From an uncultured Methylococcaceae bacterium (GTDB lineage: Bacteria > Pseudomonadota > Gammaproteobacteria > Methylococcales > Methylomonadaceae): DNA of 50,804 bases. Each line of letters begins with the position of its first letter. Position 1 is the first letter of the stretch. The DNA is taken from assembly GCA_903945375.1 (NCBI GenBank), contig CAJAVP010000132.1:1-50804 (forward strand), given 5' to 3'. The notes beneath the pieces were generated by a model. That model was not told where the DNA came from and made no database searches. It was given only the letters and a program-made list of their open reading frames with translations. Positions 9,499 to 17,857 of this stretch are shown here, in pieces. The position numbers were made by a program, and so were the translations under genes.

Positions 9499-10284
9499 CT
9501 ATAAGTGTAGTAATTTTTCAATGAAATCGTAGGCGTCTGTTAATGTCCCTGAGAATTGTTCCAACATGGCGGGTAAAGTTAACCAGATCAATAAAATGCC
9601 TAGTAATAAGGTGGCAGGAAAACCAACAGAGAAGATGTTAAGTTGCGGCGCGGCTCTAGCCGCAACCCCTAAACAAATATTAACCAGCAATAGGCTAACA
9701 ATAATTGGCATGGATAATAATAAACCGCTGGCAAAAACGCGACTACCCCACGCAGCAATCAGCCAGAGATCCTCTCTATCAATACCGTCAAGATTAATTG
9801 GGAGTGTGGTAAAACTGTCAAGTAACATTTTGATGACCAGTAAATGCCCATCTAAACTTAAAAAAACTAAGGTCATCGTAATTACATAAAACTGTGCAAC
9901 GACTGGTACTTGTTGGCCATTTTGCGGATCAACCATTGACGCAAAGCCCAAGCCCATGCCTAAGGCAACGCCTTGACCGGCAAAAACAACCGCTCCGAAT
10001 ACCATTTGTAAGATAAAGCCAATCGTAAGTCCGATAGCAATCTGTTGTATGGCAATAGAAAATCCCGTCGCGCTAAATAAATCAACCGTTGTCATAGGCG
10101 GCAGTAAGGGCATGATAAACAAGGTCATCGCCAAGGTCAGAATAACTCGCACCGTTGCCGGAACAGCTCGAATACTGAATAAGGGCATCGCGACAAATAA
10201 GGCACTGATGCGAAGTAATGGCCAGATAAAGGCAGCGATCCAGTTTAATATTTCGGCTTCAGTGATATTCAAAGCGTTAGCCAA
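9499..10284 (-). CDS. fliR: Flagellar export protein FliR
   Basis: A 261-residue polytopic membrane protein of the export gate (FliPQR core). Hydrophobic helices run through most of the chain. Recognisable FliR segments include RISALFVAMPLFSIRAVPA near residues 26-44, VFAGQGVALGMGLGFASMVD near the middle and NIFSVGFPATLLLGILLIWL near the C-terminus. It overlaps the end of fliQ by 8 bp and is followed 3 bp later by flhB, so translation is probably coupled. Length is typical. Confidence 0.96.
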   Translation of the reverse strand: MANALNITEAEILNWIAAFIWPLLRISALFVAMPLFSIRAVPATVRVILTLAMTLFIMPLLPPMTTVDLFSATGFSIAIQQIAIGLTIGFILQMVFGAVVFAGQGVALGMGLGFASMVDPQNGQQVPVVAQFYVITMTLVFLSLDGHLLVIKMLLDSFTTLPINLDGIDREDLWLIAAWGSRVFASGLLLSMPIIVSLLLVNICLGVAARAAPQLNIFSVGFPATLLLGILLIWLTLPAMLEQFSGTLTDAYDFIEKLLHL

Positions 10285-10546
10285 TCATTTGCGGAATATC
10301 TCTGATCAATCCCTGAAAATAATCGAGAAACATTTGTAACATAGCAGGTCCGATAATAAGTAGCACCAGTCCCATGATGATGAGTTTGGGTACAAAGGTG
10401 AGGGTGGATTCGTTGATTTGAGTAGCGGCTTGAAACATAGCGATGATCAAACCAACCGCTAGTGAGGGTAGCAGCATCGGCGCAGACATTTTAACCGCGA
10501 TGATCATGGCATCTTGACTGACTCGATAAATAATTTCCGGAGTCAT
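10277..10546 (-). CDS. fliQ: Flagellar export protein FliQ
   Basis: An 89-residue protein with two membrane helices (about residues 15-40 and 52-75), the standard FliQ size and topology. It begins MTPEIIYRVSQDAM and contains GLIIAMFQAATQINESTL, which is characteristic of FliQ/SctS proteins. It sits between fliP (14 bp) and fliR (8-bp overlap) in the usual order and forms part of the FliPQR export channel. Confidence 0.96.
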   Translation of the reverse strand: MTPEIIYRVSQDAMIIAVKMSAPMLLPSLAVGLIIAMFQAATQINESTLTFVPKLIIMGLVLLIIGPAMLQMFLDYFQGLIRDIPQMIG

Positions 10547-10560
10547 GTTAATCGCACCGT

Positions 10561-11310
10561 CTAGCTAACATAAAAGCTCGCGGCTAACATTTCCATAATC
10601 AATGACCAGCCATCGGCTAACACAAATAGCATGATTTTAAACGGCAAGGAGACCACCATTGGGGATAACATCATCATACCCATGGACATCAAGACACTGG
10701 AAATAACGAGGTCAATGATTAAAAACGGTAAAAAAATAATAAAGCCAATTTGAAACGCGGTTTTTAATTCGCTGGTGACATACGCTGGCAGCAATAGCGA
10801 TAGCGGAACATCGTCCGCAGATTGCAACTCTGCTTTGCCAGAAATTCGGATAAACATTTCTAAATCCGCTTCCCGCGTTTGTTTAAGCATGAATACGCGG
10901 AAAGGTTCGGTGGCTTTGTGTAACGCGGTAGGTGGATCAATTTTTTCTTCGAGATAAGGCTCAACCGCTTCGACATACACCTTATCAAACACAGGTGCCA
11001 TAACAAAAAAAGTTAAAAATAACGATAAGCCCAATAGTATTTGGTTACTGGGGGCTTGCCCCGTACCCAGTGCTTGTCTTAGTAAACTTAAGACAATCAT
11101 GATGCGGGTAAATGCCGTCATTGCCAACAATAAAGAAGGCAACAAGGTGAGTAACGTCATTAATACCAAGATTTGCAAGGTGACGCTGTAGGTTTGTCCG
11201 CCTTGTGGATTGGTATTCACTGTAACGGCATCAAGCCCTGGAATTGCCAAGACGGGTTCTGCAAACAGCAGCAAGACCATCAATAAAAATCTAAAGAATT
11301 GAGGAGTCAT
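10561..11310 (-). CDS. fliP: Flagellar export protein FliP
   Basis: A 249-residue export-gate protein. It opens with a signal peptide ([17 protein letters not shown]), as usual for FliP, followed by a short periplasmic strand and four membrane helices. Family motifs visible are [39 protein letters not shown] and [16 protein letters not shown], with [20 protein letters not shown] near the C-terminus. The start overlaps the 3' end of fliO by 20 bp, consistent with translational coupling. Confidence 0.97.
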   Translation of the reverse strand: MTPQFFRFLLMVLLLFAEPVLAIPGLDAVTVNTNPQGGQTYSVTLQILVLMTLLTLLPSLLLAMTAFTRIMIVLSLLRQALGTGQAPSNQILLGLSLFLTFFVMAPVFDKVYVEAVEPYLEEKIDPPTALHKATEPFRVFMLKQTREADLEMFIRISGKAELQSADDVPLSLLLPAYVTSELKTAFQIGFIIFLPFLIIDLVISSVLMSMGMMMLSPMVVSLPFKIMLFVLADGWSLIMEMLAASFYVS

Positions 11311-11782
11311 TACGACGCGCCTTTATGGCCTGCATGAGTTTTTGACTGAAGCTATTGCTAGACATTAAATTATCAGGGTTATCCCGAACCAAACAATCAT
11401 CGCCTTCCAACACCAGTAAGGTTTCGATTCGTCCTGGCGTAATACCTAATACGAGCTGTTTTTTACCTACTTGTAATAACAGTATTTTTTCTCGCAGTCC
11501 AAGGCTTATCGCATCGGTAATCCGCATTTTATGTGCTTGATGGTTGCCGCCGGCTTGTAAGTGTTTAAATCCCCATGCACTTAATAAAAATAGCGCTAAC
11601 ACAGCGATTAATGCCAAACTCCACAGCGTCATATCGCTGCTGTCGAGGATTTTGACGCTAGGCGAGGTAGTGCCCACGTTGGCAAAGCTAGTTGGTGCAA
11701 AGGTCAATAGTAAAGTCGGGCAAAAAAGCCTTGTCCACTCTAGGTGACGCCTTACCTCTTTCATGTACCGAGTTGAGTGCAT
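11291..11782 (-). CDS. fliO: Flagellar biosynthetic protein FliO
   Basis: A 163-residue small membrane protein that assists FliP assembly. It has a hydrophobic N-terminal stretch ([16 protein letters not shown], signal-like), one clear membrane helix near residues 50-70 ([20 protein letters not shown]), then a soluble domain with the FliO pattern [20 protein letters not shown]. The chosen ATG shares its A with the TGA stop of fliN (TGATG), which supports this start; an alternative Met lies six codons in. FliO is poorly conserved and is called here from the domain pattern plus its position between fliN and fliP. Confidence 0.88.
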   Translation of the reverse strand: MHSTRYMKEVRRHLEWTRLFCPTLLLTFAPTSFANVGTTSPSVKILDSSDMTLWSLALIAVLALFLLSAWGFKHLQAGGNHQAHKMRITDAISLGLREKILLLQVGKKQLVLGITPGRIETLLVLEGDDCLVRDNPDNLMSSNSFSQKLMQAIKARRNDSSIL

Positions 11783-12159
11783 CAGGCTAATCGTCTGACC
11801 CGTTCGGATGGACTAATAACCTCAGTCAAACGAATGCCAAATTTATCATTCACTACGACCACTTCACCGTGGGCAATGAGCGTACCATTAACTAAAACGT
11901 CCAATGGTTCACCAGCAAAACGATCTAATTCAACGACCGACCCTTGATTAAGCTGTAAGAGGTTTCTGATATTGATTTGTGCGCGACCGATTTCCATCGC
12001 GATAGTGACAGGAACGTCCAGAATGACGTCCATGTTAATTTCTTCTGTCGGTGTTTGTTGCTGATAATCGTCTTCGTAAGGCGATTCAAACTCTTCAAAC
12101 GTTGCCGCTTCAATCTCGTCTTCGATATTTGCATCATCAAATTCATTGGTATCGCTCAT
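11782..12159 (-). CDS. fliN: Flagellar motor switch protein FliN
   Basis: A 125-residue C-ring protein. The N-terminal third is acidic and probably disordered. The C-terminal SpoA domain is clear from DVPVTIAMEIGRAQINIRNL onward through LNQGSVVELDRFAGEPLDVL and VVVNDKFGIRLTEVISPSER. It lies 21 bp downstream of fliM and overlaps the fliO start codon by one base. With FliM and FliG it sets rotor direction and docks export substrates. Confidence 0.97.
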   Translation of the reverse strand: MSDTNEFDDANIEDEIEAATFEEFESPYEDDYQQQTPTEEINMDVILDVPVTIAMEIGRAQINIRNLLQLNQGSVVELDRFAGEPLDVLVNGTLIAHGEVVVVNDKFGIRLTEVISPSERVRRLA

Positions 12160-12180
12160 GACTTCCTCTTTGCTGCTTTG

Positions 12181-13146
12181 TTAATGCTTAATTTTATCAA
12201 TTACTTGAACGGCATAATTGCCATCAGATATCCCCACTTTTCCTGAAAAAACAGGAATACCTTCAACACTTAATTCTACCGTTTTGGGCATTTCTACCGG
12301 AATGACATCACCTTTTTTAAAGTGCATGACTTCTCGTAGAGTCATGGTTTTCTCAACGAGAATACTCTTTACACTCATTTCTGCGCGTAAAATCTCATTA
12401 CGTAAGGCTAATTGCCAGCCGCCATCGGTGTCACCGGCATCACTACTAATTGCAACCAACAATTCCCGTATAGGTTCAAGCATAGAATAGGGCATAGTGA
12501 TATTGATATCACCACCGCCTCCTTCTAATTCGACATGGACGGAGGAGATAACAACGATTTCAGCGGGACTTACGATGTTGGCAAATTGTGGATTAATTTC
12601 TGAGCCAACATATTCAAAATCCAGATCTATAACTGGCTTCCACGCTTCTTTTAAATCTTTGAAAATAATATCAATCGCCAAACGAATCACCCGCAGCTCT
12701 GTGGGTGAATATTCACGTCCGTCGGCTTTTGGATGAAATTGTCCACCTCCACCAAAGAAATTGTCTACCAGAGTAAAGACCAGTGGCGACTCCATGACAA
12801 TCAGTGCGCGTCCTCTTAAGGGTAATACGCGGATAATATTCAGGTTGGTCGGGACGTGCAAGCCGAGTACATATTCTGAAAATTTTTTAACCTGAATACC
12901 CGTGATAAAAACTTCAGATGAGCGGCGCAGGAATAAAAACAAAGAAATTCGCAATAAACGGGTAAAACGTTCATTGACCATTTCCATGGTCGGCATACGA
13001 CCACGAATAATCCGTTCTTGACTACCAAAATTGTATTCCCTAACAACGCTTTTATCGTGATAGTCCTCATTTTCGGTTGGGATATTGCCTTCATCTACAC
13101 CATATAAGAGGGCATCAATTTCTTCTTGTGAAAGTAAGTCGCTCAT
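12181..13146 (-). CDS. fliM: Flagellar motor switch protein FliM
   Basis: A 321-residue C-ring protein. The N-terminal CheY-P binding segment LSQEEIDALLYG is intact. The middle CheC-like domain follows (RLLRISLFLFLRRSSEVFIT, YVLGLHVPTNLNIIRV, FTLVDNFFGGGGQ). The C-terminal SpoA domain that interacts with FliN contains MTLREVMHFKKGDVIPVEMP. It is 4 bp downstream of fliL and 21 bp upstream of fliN. Confidence 0.97.
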   Translation of the reverse strand: MSDLLSQEEIDALLYGVDEGNIPTENEDYHDKSVVREYNFGSQERIIRGRMPTMEMVNERFTRLLRISLFLFLRRSSEVFITGIQVKKFSEYVLGLHVPTNLNIIRVLPLRGRALIVMESPLVFTLVDNFFGGGGQFHPKADGREYSPTELRVIRLAIDIIFKDLKEAWKPVIDLDFEYVGSEINPQFANIVSPAEIVVISSVHVELEGGGGDINITMPYSMLEPIRELLVAISSDAGDTDGGWQLALRNEILRAEMSVKSILVEKTMTLREVMHFKKGDVIPVEMPKTVELSVEGIPVFSGKVGISDGNYAVQVIDKIKH

Positions 13147-13150
13147 TGGT

Positions 13151-13666
13151 TTACTGCATAATAAAAGAGGTAAATAATACTTCTAGCACTTCGCCGTGAA
13201 TTTTTAATTTATATAACGTAGCCGTCACATCGTCGAGCATCGCTTTGCGTAAGAGTTCTTTACCTGCGGTGGTTGCTAAACTGTCAGCGGATTGTGAGCC
13301 AATAATCAGTAACAGATTATTACGCAAAATGGGTTCGATTTTTTTGAGAGCATCGGCTGTTTCTTGATCAGCAACAACAAACGACGTAGCAATTTGGACA
13401 ATTTCCATCGGCGAGCCCTTAGGGAAGTCCACAATCAACGCCTTGCTCATATCGAAATATAGAGTCATATTGGCGGCTTTCTTATGCGCTTTGGGTTCAT
13501 CACTAGACTCTTCGTGCGATTCGTTTGAACTCCCTTTCATGAAAAAGTAAACACCTGCACCGCCGGCGCTTAACAACAATAATCCCGCGACAATGATGAT
13601 AATGAGTTTTTTGGTTGCTAGCTTTCCGCCGCCACCGCCATCTTGATCTAAATCTAATTCCGCCAT
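13151..13666 (-). CDS. fliL: Flagellar basal body-associated protein FliL
   Basis: A 171-residue single-pass protein and first gene of the fliLMNOPQR-flhB operon. A short cytoplasmic N-terminus is followed by one membrane helix (about residues 21-42, KLIIIIVAGLLLLSAGGAGV), an acidic linker and the periplasmic FliL domain, ending VLFTSFIMQ as FliL proteins usually do. FliL surrounds the stator units and supports torque and surface motility. A second FliL-like gene lies at 42949-43335. No sigma-54 promoter with correct spacing was found by eye in the 188 bp upstream. Confidence 0.93.
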   Translation of the reverse strand: MAELDLDQDGGGGGKLATKKLIIIIVAGLLLLSAGGAGVYFFMKGSSNESHEESSDEPKAHKKAANMTLYFDMSKALIVDFPKGSPMEIVQIATSFVVADQETADALKKIEPILRNNLLLIIGSQSADSLATTAGKELLRKAMLDDVTATLYKLKIHGEVLEVLFTSFIMQ

Positions 13667-13854
13667 TGAAGAAATCCTTTATTATTTAGTGAGCTGTGAA
13701 TAGCTCTATTCTGCATTACCCACGCAATAATTTCCAGTGACGAATTTAATCCCTCATCTTTAGCTAAATTGTTATCCAGCATTTCGACAAAAAGCGACTA
13801 GCCATTTAAAGGTCACCGGCTAATAGTTTGCAAAATCTAAGTGCAAACGATCCC

Positions 13855-14712
13855 TTATAGAAAGACGCCCATTTTTTCACCCAACTTAACGGACTTCTCT
13901 GCACAAAATCCGCTATCCCAACGCATTTTATCTTTGCCAAATAACACAATAATCGTAGAGCCCATATTAAATCGACCCATTTCATCGCCCATTGATAAAT
14001 GCGGTGCGGTGTCTTGATAAGACCAACTTCGGATGGTTGTTCGGCTCGGTGGCGTAATAACTCCCTGCCAAACGGTCTCGATACTGGAAACAAAAATAGC
14101 CCCGACTAAGATCAACGCCATAGGGCCTGCGGGCGTGTCAAACAAGCAACAGACACGCTCATTTCTGGCAAATAATCGGGGAACGTTTTGGCTGGTGGTG
14201 GTATTGACGCTAAATAATCGTCCGGGGATATGCACCATTTCTTTCAAGATTCCCGTCAGCGGCATGTGTAGGCGATGATAATCTTTAGGAGACAGATAAA
14301 TGGTTGCAAACGCACCCTGCTGGAAAGGTGCAGCGCGTTCAACACTGCCACCTAATAACTCGACGGCGGTAAACGTTTTGCCTTTTGCTTGCATGATATG
14401 GCCATCATGCAAATAACCGACTTGACTAACGGCGCCATCCGCTGGACAGGCAATCGCATTTGGCGCATCGGTAAACGGTCTTAATCCGGGTTTAAGTTCA
14501 CGAGTAAAAAACGCATTGAAACTTTTGAAGGCGTGAATATCTTGCTCTAGGGCGTCGTTCATGTCCACGCCATAGTGCTGAACAATCTGGCGGATTAGCC
14601 CGTTTTTTAATACGGCGTTTTCACTATGAGTCATCCGGCTCATTAATTGCGATAAGGCATGATGTGGCAGGATATATTGAGGAAGAACTTTTAACGCGGT
14701 GCTAATATTCAT
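13855..14712 (-). CDS. psd: Phosphatidylserine decarboxylase proenzyme
   Basis: A 285-residue proenzyme that forms phosphatidylethanolamine from phosphatidylserine at the inner membrane. The family sequence is clear: FNAFFTRELKPGLRP near residue 65, ACPADGAVSQ, the DYHRLHMPLTG segment with the conserved histidines, and the C-terminal self-cleavage site MGST. Cleavage between about G251 and S252 should generate the pyruvoyl group; Met replaces the Leu of the common LGST motif. It lies 6 bp after queF and is the last gene of a minus-strand cluster that starts with nagZ. Confidence 0.96.
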   Translation of the reverse strand: MNISTALKVLPQYILPHHALSQLMSRMTHSENAVLKNGLIRQIVQHYGVDMNDALEQDIHAFKSFNAFFTRELKPGLRPFTDAPNAIACPADGAVSQVGYLHDGHIMQAKGKTFTAVELLGGSVERAAPFQQGAFATIYLSPKDYHRLHMPLTGILKEMVHIPGRLFSVNTTTSQNVPRLFARNERVCCLFDTPAGPMALILVGAIFVSSIETVWQGVITPPSRTTIRSWSYQDTAPHLSMGDEMGRFNMGSTIIVLFGKDKMRWDSGFCAEKSVKLGEKMGVFL

Positions 14713-14718
14713 AAGCGA

Positions 14719-15108
14719 CTACGGTAATTGAACCAACTCAGGTGCTTGCCATGCGGGATTTCTATGCTCGACAACGACGGTTGTATAAATGCCGCCGCGA
14801 ACATTGAACTCTGCTTGAATACGCATAAAGTTTGGTGAAACAGCGGCGACCAAATCATTTAACATGGCATTTGTTACCGCCTCATGAAATGCGCCTTGGT
14901 CACGAAAAGACCACATATACAGTTTTAAAGATTTTAGCTCTACACACAATGCCGCCGGCACGTATTCAATTTGAATCGTCGCAAAATCAGGTTGTCCTGT
15001 TTTTGGACAGAGACAGGTAAATTCTGGAACATCAATGCGGATAGTGTAATCACGCGCAGGTTGGGGATTAACAAAGGTTTCTAGGTCTTTACTGGCTTGA
15101 GTCGTCAT
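14719..15108 (-). CDS. queF: NADPH-dependent preQ0 reductase QueF (short type)
   Basis: A 129-residue tunnelling-fold enzyme that reduces 7-cyano-7-deazaguanine to preQ1 for queuosine tRNA modification. The nucleophilic Cys is expected at C34 in [13 protein letters not shown]. The QueF motif E(x)K(x)xKxY is seen as ELKSLKLY at about 57-64, followed by [13 protein letters not shown]. The size identifies the unimodular Bacillus-type rather than the double-length E. coli type. It is 6 bp upstream of psd. No other queuosine gene is in the window. Confidence 0.95.
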   Translation of the reverse strand: MTTQASKDLETFVNPQPARDYTIRIDVPEFTCLCPKTGQPDFATIQIEYVPAALCVELKSLKLYMWSFRDQGAFHEAVTNAMLNDLVAAVSPNFMRIQAEFNVRGGIYTTVVVEHRNPAWQAPELVQLP

Positions 15109-15149
15109 GTCGGAATTTGAAGTTAAGTGATAAAAAGATTAAAAGACTG

Positions 15150-15905
15150 TTAAGCCATTCTGAGCAAGGTCTGTAGTAATTTCATGGCATTTGCCATGCC
15201 CACATGCAGATTTTGCTCAATCTCTGTCATGGTAATTTCACCGTCTGTTTTTCCTGCCGCCCAGTTAGCAATAACCGATATGGAGGCATAATGAATGCCT
15301 AATTCTTTGGCAAGTGCGGCTTCTGGCATTCCTGTCATACCGACTAAATCACAACCGTCTTGTTCCATCCGTGCAATTTCAGCAATAGTTTCAAGACGTG
15401 GGCCTTGTGTGCAGCCGTAAGTGCCTTTTGGGGTTATTGCCAATTGTGCTTGTTCAGCCGCAGCGCACAGCACGGCTCGCAGAGGCGGATGGTATGGGAA
15501 GGTAAAATCGATATGCGTCACCGGATAATCATCCGTTTCAAAAAACGTCTGGGTGCGACCATAGCTATAATCAATCAGTTGATCAGGGATAGCAATATGT
15601 GCCGGTATCATCGCGCTGCTGATGCCACCCACTGCCGCAACTGCAACGATATTTTCCACGCCTAATTGTTTGAGCCCCCAAATATTCGCCCGATAATTAA
15701 TTTTATGCGGAGGAATCGTATGCGGATTACCGTGCCTTGCTAGAAAAATAACCTCTTTTCCAGCCAGTTCGCCGGTGATAAATTCAGCCGAGGGCGCACC
15801 ATAAGGCGTTGTTAAGGTTTCACGCTTAATCAGCTTCAGCTCTTTGAGCTGGGTCAGGCCTGTGCCACCAATGATGGCAAGTTTAGCAGGACAAGCATCT
15901 ATCAT
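15150..15905 (-). CDS. mtnP: S-methyl-5'-thioinosine phosphorylase (MTA phosphorylase family)
   Basis: A 251-residue purine nucleoside phosphorylase family member. Visible motifs are IIGGTGLTQL at the N-terminus, the phosphate-site FLARHGNPHTIPPHKINYRA, and the substrate-site CTQGPRLETIAEIARMEQDG followed by MTGMPEAALAKELG. The last two resemble the Pseudomonas methylthioinosine phosphorylase type, which phosphorolyses MTI to hypoxanthine and methylthioribose 1-phosphate. A classical methylthioadenosine phosphorylase remains possible. The gene directly downstream of a hypoxanthine phosphoribosyltransferase gene (11 bp) favours a hypoxanthine product. Methionine-salvage isomerase mtnA is also in the window, in another operon. 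Confidence 0.88.
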   Translation of the reverse strand: MIDACPAKLAIIGGTGLTQLKELKLIKRETLTTPYGAPSAEFITGELAGKEVIFLARHGNPHTIPPHKINYRANIWGLKQLGVENIVAVAAVGGISSAMIPAHIAIPDQLIDYSYGRTQTFFETDDYPVTHIDFTFPYHPPLRAVLCAAAEQAQLAITPKGTYGCTQGPRLETIAEIARMEQDGCDLVGMTGMPEAALAKELGIHYASISVIANWAAGKTDGEITMTEIEQNLHVGMANAMKLLQTLLRMA

Positions 15906-15916
15906 ATGAGTATCTC

Positions 15917-16459
15917 CTAGACCGTTTGGCAGGCAAAAATGCCTGGCGCATTTCGTAAATAACCTTTGTAGTCCATGCCATAACCAAATAGATACAAGTT
16001 GGGTACGGTTAGACCAATAAAATCAGCTTGTGTGGGTTTTTCATGCCCCAAATCTTTTTCAATTAAAACCGCGCTGTAAACCGCTGTCGCGCCTTGGTCA
16101 ACACAATACTGCTTGATAGCCGCTAAGGTGATGCCCTCATCGAGGACATCATCAACAATCAAAACCGTTCTATCTTGTAGCGACGTAACCGGCTTAAGCA
16201 CCCATTCAATCGTGCCACCGGCGGTTTTATTTTGGTAACGACTGGCATTAATCGCATCGACCGTTAGTGGCATCTCCAAACGTGTCAATAATTTGCCGGC
16301 GGCAACCACACCGCCGTTCATGACACACAACACCAACGGATTGCTATCCAGCAAGCGCTGATTGATTTGCTCGGCCATTTTGTCTAAAGCTAATTCAACT
16401 TCTTGTGCGCTGTGCAATAATTTTGCATTCGCTTGGATTTGTTTGATTTCGTTAATCAT
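15917..16459 (-). CDS. hpt: Hypoxanthine-guanine phosphoribosyltransferase
   Basis: A 180-residue PRTase. The PRPP-binding loop is VLIVDDVLDEGITL at about residues 99-112, with the hypothetical flexible loop and the PLVLCVMNGGVVAAGKLL segment before it and FIGLTVPNLYLFGYGMDY after it. It converts hypoxanthine or guanine plus PRPP to IMP or GMP. It lies 6 bp downstream of nagZ and 11 bp upstream of the methylthioinosine phosphorylase, whose hypoxanthine product it would recycle. Purine specificity is inferred from the type I PRTase pattern and the neighbour. Confidence 0.93.
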   Translation of the reverse strand: MINEIKQIQANAKLLHSAQEVELALDKMAEQINQRLLDSNPLVLCVMNGGVVAAGKLLTRLEMPLTVDAINASRYQNKTAGGTIEWVLKPVTSLQDRTVLIVDDVLDEGITLAAIKQYCVDQGATAVYSAVLIEKDLGHEKPTQADFIGLTVPNLYLFGYGMDYKGYLRNAPGIFACQTV

Positions 16460-16465
16460 GAGAGC

Positions 16466-17479
16466 TTAAGCGTGGGTTAATTGACTGATAAGGGTGGAAA
16501 TGTGTTGCCATTGTTGCGTTTGCTTTAATTGTTCAAGCGGTTGTGTAAAACGCCCTTGCATTCTGAGCAAACGCTGTTCTCTAAGTACATCGTAGGTCAC
16601 AGGTAGCGTGTCTAACACTCGCTCGGCTGCAGTCGGATTATTGCAAACCAAGAGCATATCGCAACCTGCTAACTGAGCGCGTCGTGCCCGCTCAGGAAAG
16701 TCACCCACCCCCGCTGCGCCTTCCATGCTCAAATCATCGCTAAAGACCGTGCCCTCGAAATGTAATTCTTGGCGCAAAATGTGTTGTATCCAGAAGGCTG
16801 AAAAGCCAGCCGGTTGGCTATCAATCAGCGGATAAATGACATGCGCGGGCATAATGCCTTCTAAGCCTTCGGCGATCAGTTGTTTAAACGGCAGTAAATC
16901 CTGCGTTCGCAAGCTGTCCAGTTGGCGGTCATCTATCGGCAAGGTGAGATGGGAGTCTAAGGCAACGCCGCCATGCCCTGGAAAATGCTTGCCAATGGCG
17001 GCCATACCCGCGTTTTTCATACCCGCTCGAAAGGCACTTGCAAGTTGACACACGTGCTCAGGCACGCGGGCAAAGGCACGGTCGCCAATAATCTGACTTA
17101 GACCACAATCAACATCTAAAACCGGCGCAAAGCTAAAATCAACCCCAACGGCTAATAATTCAGCCGCCATCAACCAACCGGCAGACTCGGCTAACTCGGG
17201 TTGTGCCGCATAAGAGGCAGCAGGTGGTAAGCGTGTAAAACCGTGCTGAAAACGTTGCACTCGACCGCCTTCTTGATCCACCGCAATCAACAAAGGCCCA
17301 TTTCTAGCCAAACGAATGCTACGGATGAGCGCTGTGATTTGCTCGGGGCTTTGAAAATTACGGGAAAATAAAATCACCGCACCGGTGTTAGGATGCTTGA
17401 GGATGTCCCGTTCGTGGGCTAATAACTCAATGCCCGACACATCGAGCATAATAGAACCAATAGGCTGTTGCTTAGTCAT
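16466..17479 (-). CDS. nagZ: Beta-N-acetylhexosaminidase NagZ
   Basis: A 337-residue cytoplasmic glycoside hydrolase family 3 enzyme. It removes N-acetylglucosamine from anhydromuropeptides during peptidoglycan recycling. The hallmark GKHFPGHGGVALDSHLTLP, with the catalytic His/Asp loop, is present near residues 170-190. The nucleophile region FEGTVFSDDLSMEGA lies near residue 250, and LIAVDQEGGRVQRF near residue 65. It is the first gene of a tightly packed minus-strand cluster (nagZ-hpt-MTIP-queF-psd) with internal gaps of 6-41 bp. Confidence 0.96.
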   Translation of the reverse strand: MTKQQPIGSIMLDVSGIELLAHERDILKHPNTGAVILFSRNFQSPEQITALIRSIRLARNGPLLIAVDQEGGRVQRFQHGFTRLPPAASYAAQPELAESAGWLMAAELLAVGVDFSFAPVLDVDCGLSQIIGDRAFARVPEHVCQLASAFRAGMKNAGMAAIGKHFPGHGGVALDSHLTLPIDDRQLDSLRTQDLLPFKQLIAEGLEGIMPAHVIYPLIDSQPAGFSAFWIQHILRQELHFEGTVFSDDLSMEGAAGVGDFPERARRAQLAGCDMLLVCNNPTAAERVLDTLPVTYDVLREQRLLRMQGRFTQPLEQLKQTQQWQHISTLISQLTHA

Positions 17480-17558
17480 GTTGATGGCTTGTCAATGACA
17501 CGTTAAGTGTGTACCAGTAAGCGTTATAAGGATAGAACAGGTCTACATCATAACAGGA

Positions 17559-17580
17559 AAAAAGTAGGCTGTATTGCCTG
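17559..17580 (-). terminator. Weak terminator after fis
   Basis: On the minus strand, downstream of the fis stop codon, AGGC and GCCT form a short stem around AATACA, then AC and a run of six T follow. The stem is only 4-5 bp, so this is a weak candidate. Confidence 0.35.
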
Positions 17581-17596
17581 CCCATCACGCGGAGAG

Positions 17597-17857
17597 CTAT
17601 GAAATCCCATAGTGTTCCAGTTTTTTGCGTAAGGTGCTGCGACTTAAACCCAACACTTTAGCTGTTTTGGTTTGATTATATCCAGAATGTGCCAATGCGA
17701 CTTCTAATAACGGTTTCTCAACTTCACTGATAACGAGTGCATGTAAGTCAACGGCATCATTATCACTTAGCTGTGAAAAATAAACTTCAATACTTTGTTT
17801 GACATACGCAGATAACGGTATTCGGACATTTTGATTAGTTACTTCCATAGTAGGCAC
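17597..17857 (-). CDS. fis: DNA-binding protein Fis
   Basis: An 86-residue nucleoid-associated DNA-bending protein. The C-terminal helix-turn-helix reads HSGYNQTKTAKVLGLSRSTL followed by RKKLEHYGI, nearly canonical for Fis. The N-terminal beta-hairpin region (about residues 10-28) is shorter than in E. coli (98 residues). The start overlaps the end of dusB by 23 bp and an alternative Met lies three codons in. The dusB-fis operon is the standard gammaproteobacterial arrangement. Confidence 0.95.
   Translation of the reverse strand: MPTMEVTNQNVRIPLSAYVKQSIEVYFSQLSDNDAVDLHALVISEVEKPLLEVALAHSGYNQTKTAKVLGLSRSTLRKKLEHYGIS

Noticed and set aside
13667-13854. Sigma-54 promoter for the fliL operon
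   Set aside because: The only GC/CC pairs nearby have wrong spacing (off by one or two bases).
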